Part shown: positions 45,351 to 56,812 of the stretch, one piece after another
Layout: the number at the start of each line of letters is the position of its first letter
Numbering within the stretch: position 1 is the first letter of the stretch
NCBI GenBank assembly: GCA_032622095.1
Contig: CP136069.1
Span: 124,052,126-124,116,125 of the forward strand
Direction of reading: 5' to 3'
Length of the DNA: 64,000 bases
Source of the DNA: Siphonodentalium dalli
Lineage: Eukaryota > Mollusca > Scaphopoda > Gadilida > Siphonodentaliidae
Position numbers and translations under genes: made by a program
Notes under the pieces: generated by a model
What the model saw: the letters and a program-made list of their open reading frames with translations, nothing else
Told to the model about the DNA's origin: nothing
Databases searched by the model: none

Positions 45351-46231
45351 GGTACACCCTAAATCTAGTTGGATAAGAAGTTATCCAACAGTCAATCAAC
45401 CGTTGTATGCCCACAGCACCTATCTAAGTTGTGTGAAAAGTTGCATGACAATTTTGTTGGATACACTTTTACACAACGTTGCATATATATTTACTACCAA
45501 CGGTTGTATGTTAATTATACAACGTGTTGGATAAAATTTCACACAACACTCAATCAACGTTAATTGCCCACAGCACCTATCTACGTTTATTGAACTGTTG
45601 GGTAGAGTTGGATGACATTTGTTGATTGGAAAGTTTACCCAACGTTGATTGGAAAGTAAAATGGGGCAAGATGTCGTGGATAGCTTTGCCGGTATAGTAT
45701 ACCATTGTTATAATTATTCTTTGTACGATACACTGATTATGTAGGCTTTATGTGTTGAGTGTATGAGTGTACTATACTTTAGTCAAATTAGTGCCGTCAG
45801 CAGTTGTGTAAATTTGTAAACTTCAAAATTTGGCAAATATAAATGAATATACACTCAATACATAAAGCCTACATAATCAGTGTATCATACAAAGAATAAT
45901 TATAACAAAGGTATACTATACCGGCAAAGCTATCCACGACGTCTTGTCCCATTTTCCAGTCGCTCAGGAGTTTTCTCACACAGTCGTCCATCTTGTTTTG
46001 AAATATTTGGAGCCAAAAACTCGCAAGCTCGCCCGCACCGGAAACGCGCTGCTATTGGATGACCCGGTCACGTGGCGGTTTTATAGAATGTGGTATGAAA
46101 GTAATAACACAGAAGACAGTTCACGCAATCAGTTGTGTACATCGTACTAAACTGTTGGATAATAAGTACACAACAAATTCGCACCCAACGAGTTGTATAC
46201 AACGTTCATCCAACTAGATTTAGGGTGTACC
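45351..46231. mobile_element. 881-bp element with 24-bp terminal inverted repeats
   Basis: Left end GGTACACCCTAAATCTAGTT (45351) and right end AACTAGATTTAGGGTGTACC (46231) are perfect inverted repeats, extended by GGAT/ATCC. Internal short motifs (GTTGTGTG, CAACGTTG, GTTGGAT) recur on both sides, and the phrase GCCCACAGCACCTATCTA is repeated 157 bp apart (45410, 45567). There is no coding frame. No clear target duplication is visible. A non-autonomous DNA transposon of unassigned superfamily, inserted in a Helitron-like element. Confidence 0.8.
45658..45955. mobile_element. 298-bp fold-back nested in the 881-bp element
   Basis: Arms 45658-45764 and 45849-45955 (107 bp each) are complementary with only a few mismatches, from AAAATGGGGCAAGATGTCGT to ACGTCTTGTCCCATTTT. 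The loop is about 84 bases. Probably a separate young MITE inside the older one. Confidence 0.85.
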
Positions 46232-46420
46232 CGTCCCTCAAAGACTGACCCGATGAAAAATTCCCCTGTTCCTATGACATATATGACACAACAACCCATT
46301 CTGCCTTTTTAATCGAGATAATTGCATTCCGCGTTTCGTTTTGCATCCGTATTTTACGCATGGGTAGCCGTTTAGCAGCTTCAATTGCTCAATTACAAAT
46401 CATGTGCGTGGGCACAAAGG
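46232..46420 (-). mobile_element. Helitron-like A-type fragment right of the 881-bp element
   Basis: On the minus strand it matches A4: TTAAAAAGGCAGAAT, then GTCATAGGAACAGGGGAATT and TTTTCATCGGGTCAGTCTTT. No 5' terminus was identified. Confidence 0.6.
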
Positions 46421-46494
46421 CGGACTTCAGTTGGAAGATAGTAGCACATGTTTCCAATTTATGTTACTGGTTATAAACATGGAAAAAATACATC

Positions 46495-46935
46495 CCTAAA
46501 ACGTTTATAGACCAGTTCACCCAGCAGTGGTGGTTAGATATAGAATCATCATCACGAGGAATTGTTCACAAAGAACTGAAGTCAACCTTCCGCTTAGAAA
46601 ACTATATACCGATTTCACCTATAAACATTCGTACATGCAATCATAGATTGGAAGTCGAAACAAGTAAATGGGATAAGCGAGGGGCAAAGAGAGATTTATG
46701 AACAGCTTGTTAAAAATGAACTGGGTGATGAATACCATTTTGTTATGAAATATAATGGTAAAATACATATCCTAACACTATTGGAATCCATCATCTAAGA
46801 AAAAGATTTACGAGCTACTGACTGTCTGGTCGCGTTGACTTGAGAAACTTAACCATTTATCTGAAATTAGCGTACACACAGAAATAGAAATTTGTAGAAA
46901 GAATATATTTTATTAATGCTATTGAAATTTCACGC
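46495..46935 (+). pseudogene. Decayed LINE C-terminal fragment
   Basis: RGIVHKELKSTFRLENYI and INIRTCNHRLEVETSKWDK match the region before the zinc knuckle of LINE-B (GILYKEIKSDLKMSGYL, KIRTTNHRLAIESGRW). ELGDEYHFVMKY follows, where LINE-B has GLGDEYHFIIVC, so the last Cys of the knuckle is lost. It is broken by several frame changes. Confidence 0.7.
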
Positions 46936-46946
46936 TATATTGCCAC

Positions 46947-46947
<1 letters not shown>

Positions 46948-46979
<32 letters not shown>

Positions 46980-46980
46980 A
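46948..46980. repeat. (GTT)n microsatellite
   Basis: About eleven GTT units followed by TATTATTATTG, directly after the LINE fragment. It may be its 3' tail. Confidence 0.85.
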
Positions 46981-47127
46981 TTATTATTGCTTTAATAAGA
47001 CATCCTCGAAAAACCTAGACTGATATAATATATTATATGAATATAAAAATTACGATAACGAGGACTGATGATGGATAACAGAGAGACTACCACCATATAC
47101 ATGTATATATCTATCGATCTTCTTCTC

Positions 47128-47178
47128 CTTCCTCTTCTGTCTCTTCTTCTTCTTCTTCTTCTTCTTCTTCTTCTTCTG
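47128..47178. repeat. (CTT)n microsatellite
   Basis: CTT trinucleotides interrupted by CCT and TGT. It explains the arginine-rich frame on the minus strand. Confidence 0.9.
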
Positions 47179-47821
47179 TTGTCTGTTGTGTATATTGTAC
47201 ATGTATATATATAACACTTAGCACTTAGTAAATAATACACATCTCACCAGTAGTATGCGAATTCATGTCTTAGAGATTAAAGCATAGCATAGTGAAATTC
47301 TCAAAATAACTACAAGCTGGAAATCTATATATTAAAGAGGGCTGTATCCTAAATCCAGCCATTTATGGGACAATCTCCTATTATACTCAAAAGAATATAT
47401 GTAGTTGTTAAGGATTCATGGTCAGGATTCAACAACGGTGCTTGTACTCAGCATTTATATAGCATCAAGTTGTATTTTGTTAGTATTTCTTATACAAAAT
47501 ACTGATGTACTGTAGTTCAGTCTTCATGTATCTTGATGTGTTGACGTTTATGTAAATTACTTCTGCAAATGTGTGAACATTATCGTATTGTTATGAACTA
47601 ACCTTGACTTGTAATATATATTTTCTTAATCTGGGGTCAGTACTATGAAGCGTTTTCTTTGTAAGAATCTACAATTGTTTGTAAGAAATAATAATTTATC
47701 ATTCCTCTAATACTATGAACCTACGATTACAAACATAAATCACAAATAGTACGTGTTCTTTGTATTTACAAACATCTCCCAATCACAAAGAATGTTCGAG
47801 TACTATGAAAGTTAATTGAAA

Positions 47822-48505
47822 GTTATAACGTTGAGGAACGTGATTAGACGGTCTTCATATTGTGTGTCCAACATAATTTTTCAGTTTTCGCACCCTTAAC
47901 CCGGATAATATACCAATATATGATACGCAGGGACGTGGCGACAGGGGTCGATTCACCCCCTTGTGAAAATGTTTTGTCAGCTGGAAATCACATGTACAAC
48001 CCACAGGGACGTCGGACAAAGGGGTTAGGTTATGTTTCTCGTCCCCAAACATTTTGTCAACATGTTTAACAATTGGAAATTTGATACCTGAATTGGAAAT
48101 TTTACAACAACAATAGGTTGAACTTGTTCTCTTATTTTGTTTTTTCCAACAATGTATTAGAGGATATGTGTTTGTTTTAGACCAACATTTGCATATTTAC
48201 CTCCTTTGGTCAAAAGTTTGGATTGAAATGGCCTATATTTAGAAATTGTCAAACCTTAGGGGGTGTCAGCTTGGATGTGAGGTAGCAGTATGTGTTCCTT
48301 GTAACTACTAAAATTACCCAATTTATTGAAAGTTACAACGTTAAGGAACTTGTCTAGAAGGTCTGTATATGGTGCCAAACATAAATTGTTGATGTTCACA
48401 CCCTTAAACCGGACCATATAACCATCTCTGATTCGCAGGGACGTAGCGCCCCCTTATGAAATGTTTTATCAATGGAAATCTCATAAACAGGGACATGGCG
48501 ATAAT
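47822..48505 (+). repeat. Direct duplication, two ~190-bp copies 507 bp apart
   Basis: AAGTTATAACGTTGAGGAAC ... GCAGGGACGTGGCG ... CAGGGACGTCGG (47822-48015) matches AAGTTACAACGTTAAGGAAC ... GCAGGGACGTAGCG ... CAGGGACATGGCG (48329-48505). Confidence 0.65.
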
Positions 48506-48809
48506 GGTCTTGGGAACACGATGCCTGTCATAGTACAGCTGTTCAAAATAGGAAGGGGCGAGTCGCCGCCAAATCGTATGAGTCACAACGTCTCTGACAA
48601 ACGTTGGTGATTGATATAAATAGTGAGTGATACTTACGGATTATAGCCAACATTAGCATGTTACATGTACTTACCACAATCAACGATATCTCCAATAATG
48701 TTAACGGTGAGTGAAGTTTGTCCGATGTATACTCGCCTCTTGATAAACGATTCCATCGCTATGTGGAATTTATAGGCAATTTTTTATTCAAAGGTTGCAT
48801 ATTGAAATT

Positions 48810-49050
48810 ATAGGATGGACACCCCATCACCAAACGGAACCCATATAGCCACGCCCTATCTCGATATATTATAAGATATCGGAGCAGTTGGAAATTATAA
48901 AATGACCACCCCTCCTATAACTGAGAGCCTTAGCACGTCCCTGCTTCGATACTGTGATGGACACCCCCTGATAAAATGGAGCCACGTTCCTGCCTCGATG
49001 TGTTATAATAAGAGCAGCCGATCAGTTTGAAATCATAGGATGGGCACAAT
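48810..49050 (+). repeat. Degenerate ~110-bp tandem repeat
   Basis: GGATGGACACCCCATCACC ... TCTCGATATATTATAAGATA ... GGAAATTATAAAATGACCA is followed by TGATGGACACCCCCTGATA ... CCTCGATGTGTTATAATAAG ... GAAATCATAGGATGGGCAC. Confidence 0.5.
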
Positions 49051-50004
49051 ATATATAATGTTATACCATCAAAATAATATATAGTTGTAATTTGTGAAAA
49101 CAATGATACCAAATTGGTTGTAGTACTCGATAATACACTGACTTGTACTTACATACACACTCCACACACGAACAGTTTATTAGTTAACTTTGCGCAGACA
49201 AGTGGGCATCAACTTAGCAATCCGTGTACCGATTGTATAGCTCTGATAAGCGATCAACCTCTCAACTTATGATTGGTTAATTCTTTTGTAACTTTGGCTT
49301 GCCGTGATTCAATATATTGTGAATCACTCACAGGTGACGGTTTACCCGTAAGCAATCTACAATAATCAACAGTTTATCTTTGTAAAATTGGCGAGATTTT
49401 GTTAGTTCATCGTTTCTTAGTACCGGCGATATCACTAACACAAAATAATAGCACGCATTGTGACTTTCCCATATAAATTGTTGTCAGTTATTTTAGCTCT
49501 GCATGTCCGTCTAATTTGAACTAGGTATTCAGATAACACTGATAACGGGTGAATGGGAGCAGAGTGGTGAGTTATGTTTTTTACAAGTTTTAGGGGTTTC
49601 ACCCCTCGCCCAGTCTAAGGTGTTACAATAATTTATATCCATAACACTCGCAGCATATCGGGTGCATATGGAATTTAGATGTGGACACTCCTCCTCTCAA
49701 CTGAAAAAGTAACAACATATTCGGACAAATTTGAGTGACGATTGAGTGTCCACCTTTAATTTTCCAACTGCATCCCGGTATTGAACAAGTTATATCTGAT
49801 GGCCATTTATACCATAATTTTCAACAAAAGTCAAAAATATGCTAGTGAATCAGACTGAATGGTCTCCAAACACAGTTCCCACTTATTATTGGTTGTGAAA
49901 TTAAACAATAATGACAACGTGAGCTTATATGTGGTGTAAACTGTTTGTGTCAACCTATCGGTATGAAATATCCAACTGTTGAGAAATATTTTGACCAAAG
50001 TTGG
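49051..50004. other. No gene recognised
   Basis: Unique DNA; the phrase GTGTCCACCTTTAATTTTCC (49745) belongs to the old dispersed repeat also near 8120 and 45080. Confidence 0.4.
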
Positions 50005-50440
50005 GGGGCACCCAATCATGTTTTACCAATCATGTTTTACCAATCGAAATTGGGCGCTGGAATAAAACACCGTTATTGGAGAGAACGTGCACTTTATGTG
50101 AAACAAATATTGTCGGTGACGAGTATCACTTTATACTTGAGTGTCCCTCTCTATCACAAGAACGGAAACTATACATAAAACATGCATATTGGAAGTATCC
50201 CAATCGTCGCAAACTGTCCATTCTTCTCTCAAATAGAAAGCCAAGTATTATACGCAACCTTTGTAGATTCATACACATTATACATAAAAGAGCGAGTTGC
50301 TCTCCTGGTTCATCTGACCCTTAAAGTTATCACAACCATCGTCATTGCGACCTTGTTTGTTTGTTTATGTATTTATATATGTAATACCATGTATATTCTT
50401 AATACCATTGTACTATGGTGAAAGAATTAAATGATACTAC
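50005..50440 (+). pseudogene. LINE fragment: CCHC knuckle and 3' end
   Basis: GRWNKTPLLERTCTLCETNI, then VGDEYHFILECPSLSQERKL: a complete C-X2-C, H, C knuckle with the conserved GDEYHF block, then the C-terminal block ending at 50324. The 5' side is truncated at about 50030 after a GTTTTACCAATCATGTTTTA duplication. The 3' part includes TTGTTTGTTTATG and ends near 50440. Related to LINE-A and LINE-B. Confidence 0.75.
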
Positions 50441-50948
50441 ATACTACCCACCAAGCCGTCCAACACCCCACATGTCACACCCCCGCGTCGTCCTGTCACT
50501 ATTAGGACGAAATGTATGGTCGGGAGACGATAACAATTAAATATTAAACTATTAATAATATGTTTGTATATTCATAATTTAGTGTACAAATAATACGGCT
50601 AAGTTTTCCGTGTACTATGAAACCACTGTGATAGTTAACACAAATTTGTAATTACAAATTAATAAATACTATTGTATTTACAGGTATAAAATTGTTCATA
50701 GTATTGACCCCTGTACGCAGGATTGACCAATCTCTGGTAACTGGTATTCAGGATTCATGGGAGTATAGGGGGTGACACTCTCTTTGAGATCAAAACCGCG
50801 TGGCTTTAAAATTCGACCTTCCTATTTTGACACCATACGACTACCACTGGTACGCTTTCTATACGAGAAATTAATTAGAACATGACAATGATTCCATTAA
50901 CCATCTCTCTATACTAAATACTCATTGACGATAATATTTCCCATAGGA

Positions 50949-51003
50949 AAGATTATAAGTTGAACAAACGTAGGTGACGGTGAGTCGTTTGTTGAACTTA
51001 TTA
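50949..51003. repeat. Hairpin of the ATAAGTTGAACAAACG type
   Basis: ATAAGTTGAACAAACG and CGTTTGTTGAACTTAT are inverted with one mismatch; the loop GTAGGTGACGGTGAGT is 16 bases. Together with 50990-51115 it forms the second copy of the dispersed repeat at 7369-7505. Confidence 0.65.
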
Positions 51004-51194
51004 TCCGAACACTTCCCACCAATTAATAGTAATTCCTTGGGCACTTTCGATTACCTGGCGTCTGCTTATGTTTCATGAACACCCATCCAGATGAATATAA
51101 TAATACCATTCCAATGTATACTGATACAGCTGGGTTTGATAATCCATTTAGTAAAGACATGGCTAATATGAAGTTATGGTGGTTAAAGATCATT

Positions 51195-51510
51195 TGATTT
51201 TCAGAAGGGGAAGTTTTAACACGTTTTGAATTTGTGTCAGCCTAGCAAAAATTCCAATGATCGCATATGATAAAGAGCGTTCGTGCTTTCTTTTTTCAAA
51301 ATATACAATAAAGAGCGTTCTAAATTATGACAGATTGTTTTCGTTTTAAAACGCAAAACAACTGGTGGATGCTTTTGTTGATATTAGCTATGCCTGTTCC
51401 ATACCATGGCGGTGAAGGTGATATAAAGTATATATCTCTCTCTCTCTCTTTTGCCTGGTAAGCTGAAAATTACTTAACGGAAGTTTTGTCTAATTTGGTG
51501 CCATGTAAGT
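51195..51510 (+). repeat. Dispersed repeat, copy 1 (partner at 57030-57310)
   Basis: GGAAGTTTTAACACGTTTTGA, CAATGATCG, CAATAAAGAG, CCTGTTCCATACCATGGCGG and CCTGGTAAGCTGAAAATT are met in the same order and spacing in copy 2, with substitutions. Copy 1 additionally has a (CT)n tract (51440-51452). It ends close to the 5' boundary of LINE-D and could include its leader. Confidence 0.6.
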
Positions 51511-51689
51511 CGTCCGGGATCTTTAACAAGATATACCGGTTTCGTGATTTCGCTGACAGCGTCGGAATGAACTCCCGAGATTTTATACCATTTTCCCGTC
51601 TCACGTTGCTGCCTTTCATTTGTTTTAGTGATTACGAACGGTTACTTAATGGTTACTTAATGATATACATTGTCGCACTCGCTACCAAA

Positions 51690-53775
51690 ACTGCAATTCA
51701 CGCTGGATACCAATGTTGCAAGGAGCAAGGCAGGGAAGTACCCTTGCACCACTTTTTTATACCTTATACATTGACAGCTTATTGTGAGAGCTTAATAACT
51801 CAGTTTATGGTTTCGCCATGAAGGATGCGAAATGCTGCTGTCCGACACACGCCGATGATATGGTTCTCCTGTCGCTCACCGCAACAGGGTTGCAGTCCTT
51901 AATTGACGTTTGCATGCAATATAGTACAAAGTGGAGGTATAAATATAACCCGTCTAAATCACATGTCATAGTATTCAATGAATCAAAAACCGCGGCACTA
52001 AAGCGCACAACAAACTGGTTTATTGGTACACATCGAGTGGATGAAGCTGAATGCGTTACTCACTTAGGTATCCCTCTCAGAAAACATAACTTTAGAGCAT
52101 GTTTTGTTGAAGATATCTGCTCCAAAATGAGGAAAACATACTTTGCACTATCAAATATTGGTATTTATGCCGGCGGAATAACACCAATGAGTTCCCTTAA
52201 AATTTACAATTCAGTTATAATTCCCAAAGGCTTATATGGAAGCGAAATACTATGTGGGCTAACACATACAGAATGTGACCGCCTCGAACGTGCTCACCGC
52301 CTGTGTCTTAAGCACATTCAAGGTATCCACATGAGAACACGAACGGATATGGTACTGGGCTTACTGGGTTCTCCTCCTTTAATGCATTATATCCATCGAC
52401 GTAAACTATCACTACTCTGTTCTTTATGCAACCTCACTTCCGAGAATGTGGTTAAAAAGGTATTCCTTATCAGACTATTACAATGTGTTCATGATTGTAA
52501 CAATGCTAACAGAAATATCTTTTTCAGGGACTTACGAGATATCCTTCATCAATTTGGTTTGACTCAGTACTTGTCTGAGTACACGGTAACTGCCACCTTC
52601 CCTAATAAAGGTAGTTGGAAGCTTCTTGTGAAACAAGGATCTTTGTTTTGGAAAGATGATTGGTTGGTTCGAATTCACAGTGACCCTTCTTTTGAACGAT
52701 TTCGTTTAGTGCATAGTAGTCCAGATATCGCATTCATGTGGCGTGTTTGTAAGTATTATCCCAAAGAGAAAGAAGGCTTCCACGTTGCATTGCAGTTACT
52801 GTGTGTTCCGACATCTGCAGACGAAACCAAATGTACTGCATGCCAGATGACATATACTGACATGGTTCAACATTTCTTAATATTCTGCCCAGCACTGGCA
52901 GTCACCCGTAATAAATTCTGGTATTTGTTCATCGACCGCTTGCCAGTTACAGCATATCAGTTTGTTGACAATCTCCCGATAGAACAACAAACTGCACTTT
53001 TCTTAGGTAATTTACCACCGGGTCTTGTCCATGTTAGTCAAATACCTGTAACACATTTACTGCGATTTTTCATCCAAGCAACAAAAATCTTCTGGTATGA
53101 ATGGAGTTCGTTTCTGGAAACTCCTTCAAAAATGATATTCTATCGAAGTTAATTATCCCCCTTGTAATTGTTAACGCACTCTTACTTCAAATTTTGTACA
53201 GAATACTGCGCTATGTGCTCGATGGCGCTGTACTCTGCTCTCTTGGATTACATCCTTTAGTGTAAATATGTTCTTTAGTTAATACAAGAATTGAATGGTG
53301 TTGTCTTAGCTCTCTTGGAGCTTTCTAACAAGATAAACAACTATGAGTCTATACAGCTGACCCAGTCCGTGTGGGTAGGGGGTTGTGGCCGCCACTAAAT
53401 GAGTGGGTTTCAGTTTTGTTCGTAATTGCGAGTCATGTGGATATATGTGTGTATGTGAGAGTTTGTACATGCGTGCGTGTGTGTATGTGTATGTGCTGAC
53501 AGTGTGTGGTTTCCCGTAGTCTTGTACATAATGTTCATTAATCTGTGAGCGAATTGGTGTGACTGTGCTCGAATGTGGTTTTGTGTTTGTATGGCGCGAA
53601 TGTATACATGTGCGGTGATGAATAACTGCTTTAGTATATATTTCTATATCTTGTTCTCCAACATTTTTTTTGGGGTTATGGTATGTTCATGTTTTGCTTA
53701 TGTTTCTTTAATTTGTTTCAATGTATTCTTGTAATAATCTTCTACAAAGGAGGAATTAAAGATATATATAATATT
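51690..53775 (+). mobile_element. LINE-D: 5'-truncated non-LTR retrotransposon, distinct lineage
   Basis: Begins within the RT (QGARQGSTLAPLFYTLYIDS at about 51719-51778, interrupted by one in-frame TGA), continues through the 444-residue frame and a 3' untranslated part of about 620 bp, and ends near GGAGGAATTAAAGATATATA (53750-53770). The 3' part contains a (GT)n tract (53440-53495). Its sequence is unlike LINE-A, -B and -C in most blocks, so it represents a different family. Confidence 0.75.
51818..53152 (+). pseudogene. LINE-D RT C-terminal half, thumb and zinc motif
   Basis: 444 residues open. PTHADDMVLLSLTATGLQSL is the catalytic box with His in place of Tyr/Phe (HADD). Then YNPSKSHVIVFNES and THLGIPLRKH, and the post-RT block IIPKGLYGSEI. 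A C-terminal knuckle C-X2-C, H, C (CTACQMTYTDMVQHFLIFC) lies near residues 338-357. The reading frame is intact from the ADD box to the stop, but the N-terminal RT and any endonuclease are absent, so it is a dead 5'-truncated copy. The His substitution may be a lineage trait or a mutation. Confidence 0.8.
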
Positions 53776-54458
53776 TTCACCCCAGCTTACAGCCGCGTGG
53801 CTGTGTTTAGCCCCAAATAGTGCTCGCCTGTCTCACGGGCAAGCCAATACGCACACGATTGGGTAGCTAAATATAATTAATCGGGGTTCACGATTAGAGA
53901 GCGATTGATATTAAATTGCAATAACACGTCGTGGCACGCGAGGTTAGGATTGAAGCTAGGCTTATTGTCGAAATAACGGAGATGTTTGAATAAGTGTTTG
54001 TAAAGAGTGTCACGGATTATTCAGTATGCGGCAATAAAGAGCGTCCATTTGTATAGTATAATCATAATATGGTATTGGTAAAGAGCGATTATCTCGCTGC
54101 TGTGCCACTCGCTGAAAACCTGCTAGAAATTCGTTACCGACTTCGGTCAGTTGTTTCAAATTAGTATAAACATATTGACTACTTTGGCATGGAATGGCTA
54201 GAACAATTTTCCGGAGGTGGTGACTTTTGAACAGCATGTAGGACCATTGGCCGAGGTCAGTGTAGTCCTGCTTGGAGTTCAGAAGACAACAAAGAGGGGG
54301 AGTATAGCACTCACTGTTCCACCACAAGGAAAACGATATGTGTTTTTTTTTTATTATTTATGATAAATCCTCGTATCACAGGCTGGTAATAGCGCGACTA
54401 CTAAAGCCCGGGCGGTAGTTCGCTTGACAAAATTCTCGCCCACACTAACCGTGACATC
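53776..54458. other. No gene; older relatives of the next fold-back
   Basis: ACTTTTGAACAGCATGTAGGACC at 54226 matches TCTTTTGAACAGCAAGCAGGACT at 54779, so 54010-54330 seems to be a diverged copy of the neighbouring element. TAAAGAGCG phrases (54030, 54074) recall Helitron A interiors. Confidence 0.4.
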
Positions 54459-54867
54459 GGCGGGTAATAGTTCGAAGACTATAACCCAGACGATAGTTCG
54501 CTTGTCCGACAACGGTCAATACTACTCTCTGACACGTGATAGCGCAATGTCAAATCAAAAGACAGTAAGTCTATATGACCGTCTGTTAACTCTAAATATC
54601 GCAATGTACAGTATGACAATATCGATACGAAATGAAAAAATTCTTAACGCTCTCTGAAGCAAGCGCATTTGAAGCAATGAACACTCATACTGACCTATGC
54701 CTCCATAATTCTGATATATTATACCATATTGCCTGCCTTGTGCGGTCAAATAGCGATTAATCTTTTCCCGAGATCCATGTCTTTTGAACAGCAAGCAGGA
54801 CTATTGACCGAGGCCACGACAAGCGAACGATCGCCCGGGGGATATTCTTCGAACTATTACCTACCCA
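54459..54867. mobile_element. 409-bp fold-back/MITE with ~50-bp inverted ends
   Basis: Left GGGTAATAGTTCGAAGACTA ... CGATAGTTCGCTTGTC (54462-54507) pairs with GACAAGCGAACGATCG ... TATTCTTCGAACTATTACC (54817-54863), roughly 80% identical. GGTAGTTCGCTTGAC just outside (54413) is a further partial copy of the end. Non-coding. Confidence 0.7.
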
Positions 54868-55456
54868 CCACATATATTCCGAAATTTCGTGTAGTTATCG
54901 ACCTACAATATATTTTACCTGTTACCAAATTACGTATGCATATTTATGAGTTTTGTATCAGCGTTGTCCGTTGTCCCTAGTTACATGGCTTCGTGTGCAA
55001 AAACATGATTTAGTCTGAGCACCGATGGCAACACTATACATTACTAAATCAAGTTTACGTGTATGTTTCCTAGTTTTGTGGATGGAAATAGCAAACTGTA
55101 AATATTCCTGTTTTTACCTGTCGTACATGTGTACAGATACATCAGGTGTTATACACGACTCACCATATTCACATCATATTCAGACTAAAATATATGAACT
55201 TACCGCACAATTAGCGCTGTTTGTTGACAACATTTTAATCGCTATAACAGTTTTGATTACATTACACTGGTTTCAGCACGCGGAGTCCCGTTATTGGGGA
55301 CTATTAATAATAAATATAAGATAAAGTTTATCTTTTTTTCCATGTTTTTCTTAGTTGTGATGTTTTCACAGACACCTATACATTTTTTGACCATTTACTT
55401 ACTGTGTGCATTGGGTCCCTTTAAACAAAGCCAGCCCACTATTGCAAACGACCTAT
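54868..55456. other. No gene recognised
   Basis: A/T-rich unique DNA. Frames at 55025-55324 are hydrophobic by composition only. Confidence 0.4.
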
Positions 55457-55512
55457 GGCAGTATGCAATCAGATGGTATACAATCAGATGGCATACAACC
55501 AGATGGCACACT
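55457..55512. repeat. Minisatellite, ~16-bp unit, three copies
   Basis: ATCAGATGGTATACA, ATCAGATGGCATACA and ACCAGATGGCACAC in tandem. Confidence 0.8.
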
Positions 55513-56031
55513 ACAGGAAACTGACAGACACGTCTGGTGAAATTACTCAACGAGAACGATGGATCTAGGCCTGATGGAATCATTTTGTATTAATGGAATT
55601 AACTTAGTAACGGGGATATTGTCCGGCTTGGGATTAACTTGCCAAATTAATCTTTGTATGATATGAAAGACTATACGCTTCAATTCCTTGTAACAGCGCA
55701 GGCCAGGAATGCGTTACTATCATATAGATATACACAAAGCTTACATTTAACATAATTCGTAGACATAAGATAACTCCCAGCCGGCCGCAATTGTGGGCAT
55801 TAGAAGAGTAGCGGGATGAGACTCGGTCAAAAACAGCATCCACCAAACCGATAGCCAAAGACTGGGTCTAGCTCTGAAGAACTTTTGGTCGACTAAAGAA
55901 ATGCACATGTATAATTTAAACACATACAAATCATATCAATATACAGTTAATATTAATAACATACATGTTAGCAATGTTGTTCAAATGATCATTTAGATTA
56001 AAGACCCGAACCATCAGAATAATGTCAATAG
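55513..56031. other. No gene recognised
   Basis: Unique DNA; nothing supported. Confidence 0.4.
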
Positions 56032-56146
56032 AGAGGATCTCTAATGAGTCGTAATTCTATACGAAATTTATTTATCGCATTTAGTGAACGAGGTTAATAA
56101 AGTTCTTATATAATTGCGACGAATTTGTTATCTCATTATCTCACTT
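56032..56146. repeat. Fold-back element, AGAGGATCT family, copy 2 (degenerate)
   Basis: AGAGGATCTCTAATGAGTCG, CTATACGAAATTTAT and TTTAGTGAACGAGGTTAATAAA follow the order of the copies at 30898 and 60793; the right arm is shortened. Confidence 0.55.
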
Positions 56147-56370
56147 TAGCAAGAAAAAAGATTATGGAAACGGATGGGGTTAAACCAGTTAATATTGATG
56201 TCTTTATCACAACCAAAGAGGAAGTAAAGACACATTCAAGAACAAATATAGTTCCATTTTAAATGTGTCTTTTCATGTTGACAAAATTGTTCAACACCCG
56301 TATCACCCATGTTTACATCACAGTCATCACTGAATAACCCAACACAAATCGAATAATAATTATATTCGAA

Positions 56371-56812
56371 CTAGCTGATGTGCCCGACTTAGTCGGGGCT
56401 ATTTAGGGATTTCTTTGCCAGAAACATGCCTATATGAGCGTATATGAACGAGGTCAAGGTCAATGTCAAGGACACGGTCGCACGGGGACCCGTTCATATT
56501 GTGCTCGGGATCAAGTAGGCCTACATACCAAATTTGAGTCGGATTTGTCGAGGTCCAGAAACATGCCTATATGAGCGTATTTGAGCTAGGTCAAGGTCAA
56601 GATCAAGGACACGATCGCACGTGAAATTGGACCCGCGCATATTGTTGCCGGGTTCAAAGTAGGCCTACATACTAAATTTGAATCGGATCGGTCCAGCAGT
56701 TTTCGATTCTATAACACACATACATACACACATACATACATACACACATACATATATAGATAAAATACATACATACATACAGACAGACAGAAGTTCCAAA
56801 ATATAAAATAGA
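56371..56812 (-). mobile_element. Helitron-like element F, clean A/T insertion
   Basis: Minus strand: starts TCTATTTTATATTTTGGAAC (56812), then a long TGTATG/TGTC microsatellite (56790-56715), two related body modules with GAACCCGGCAAC/ATCCCGAGCAC and AAGGTCA sites, and ends GCCCCGACTAAGTCGGGCA CATCAG CTAG (56374-56371). Minus-strand flanks are ...TTAA and TTCGAA, i.e. A before and T after. A fourth subfamily with the same architecture as A, D and E. Confidence 0.85.

Larger units (their letters stand above)
47631..50713. mobile_element. Possible hAT-like terminal repeats 3.1 kb apart
   Basis: CTGGGGTCAGTACTATGAA (47631) and, inverted, CAGGGGTCAATACTATGAA (50713) match at 17 of 19 positions and start in the hAT style (CAGGGG). 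TACTATGAA is repeated subterminally at both ends (47710, 47803, 50613). No 8-bp target duplication is visible. The span contains a LINE fragment and local duplications but no transposase frame. It may be one old element or two independent MITE ends. Confidence 0.35.

Noticed and set aside
46992-47240. Arginine-rich 82-codon frame
   Set aside because: It is the translation of the (CTT)n microsatellite on the opposite strand.
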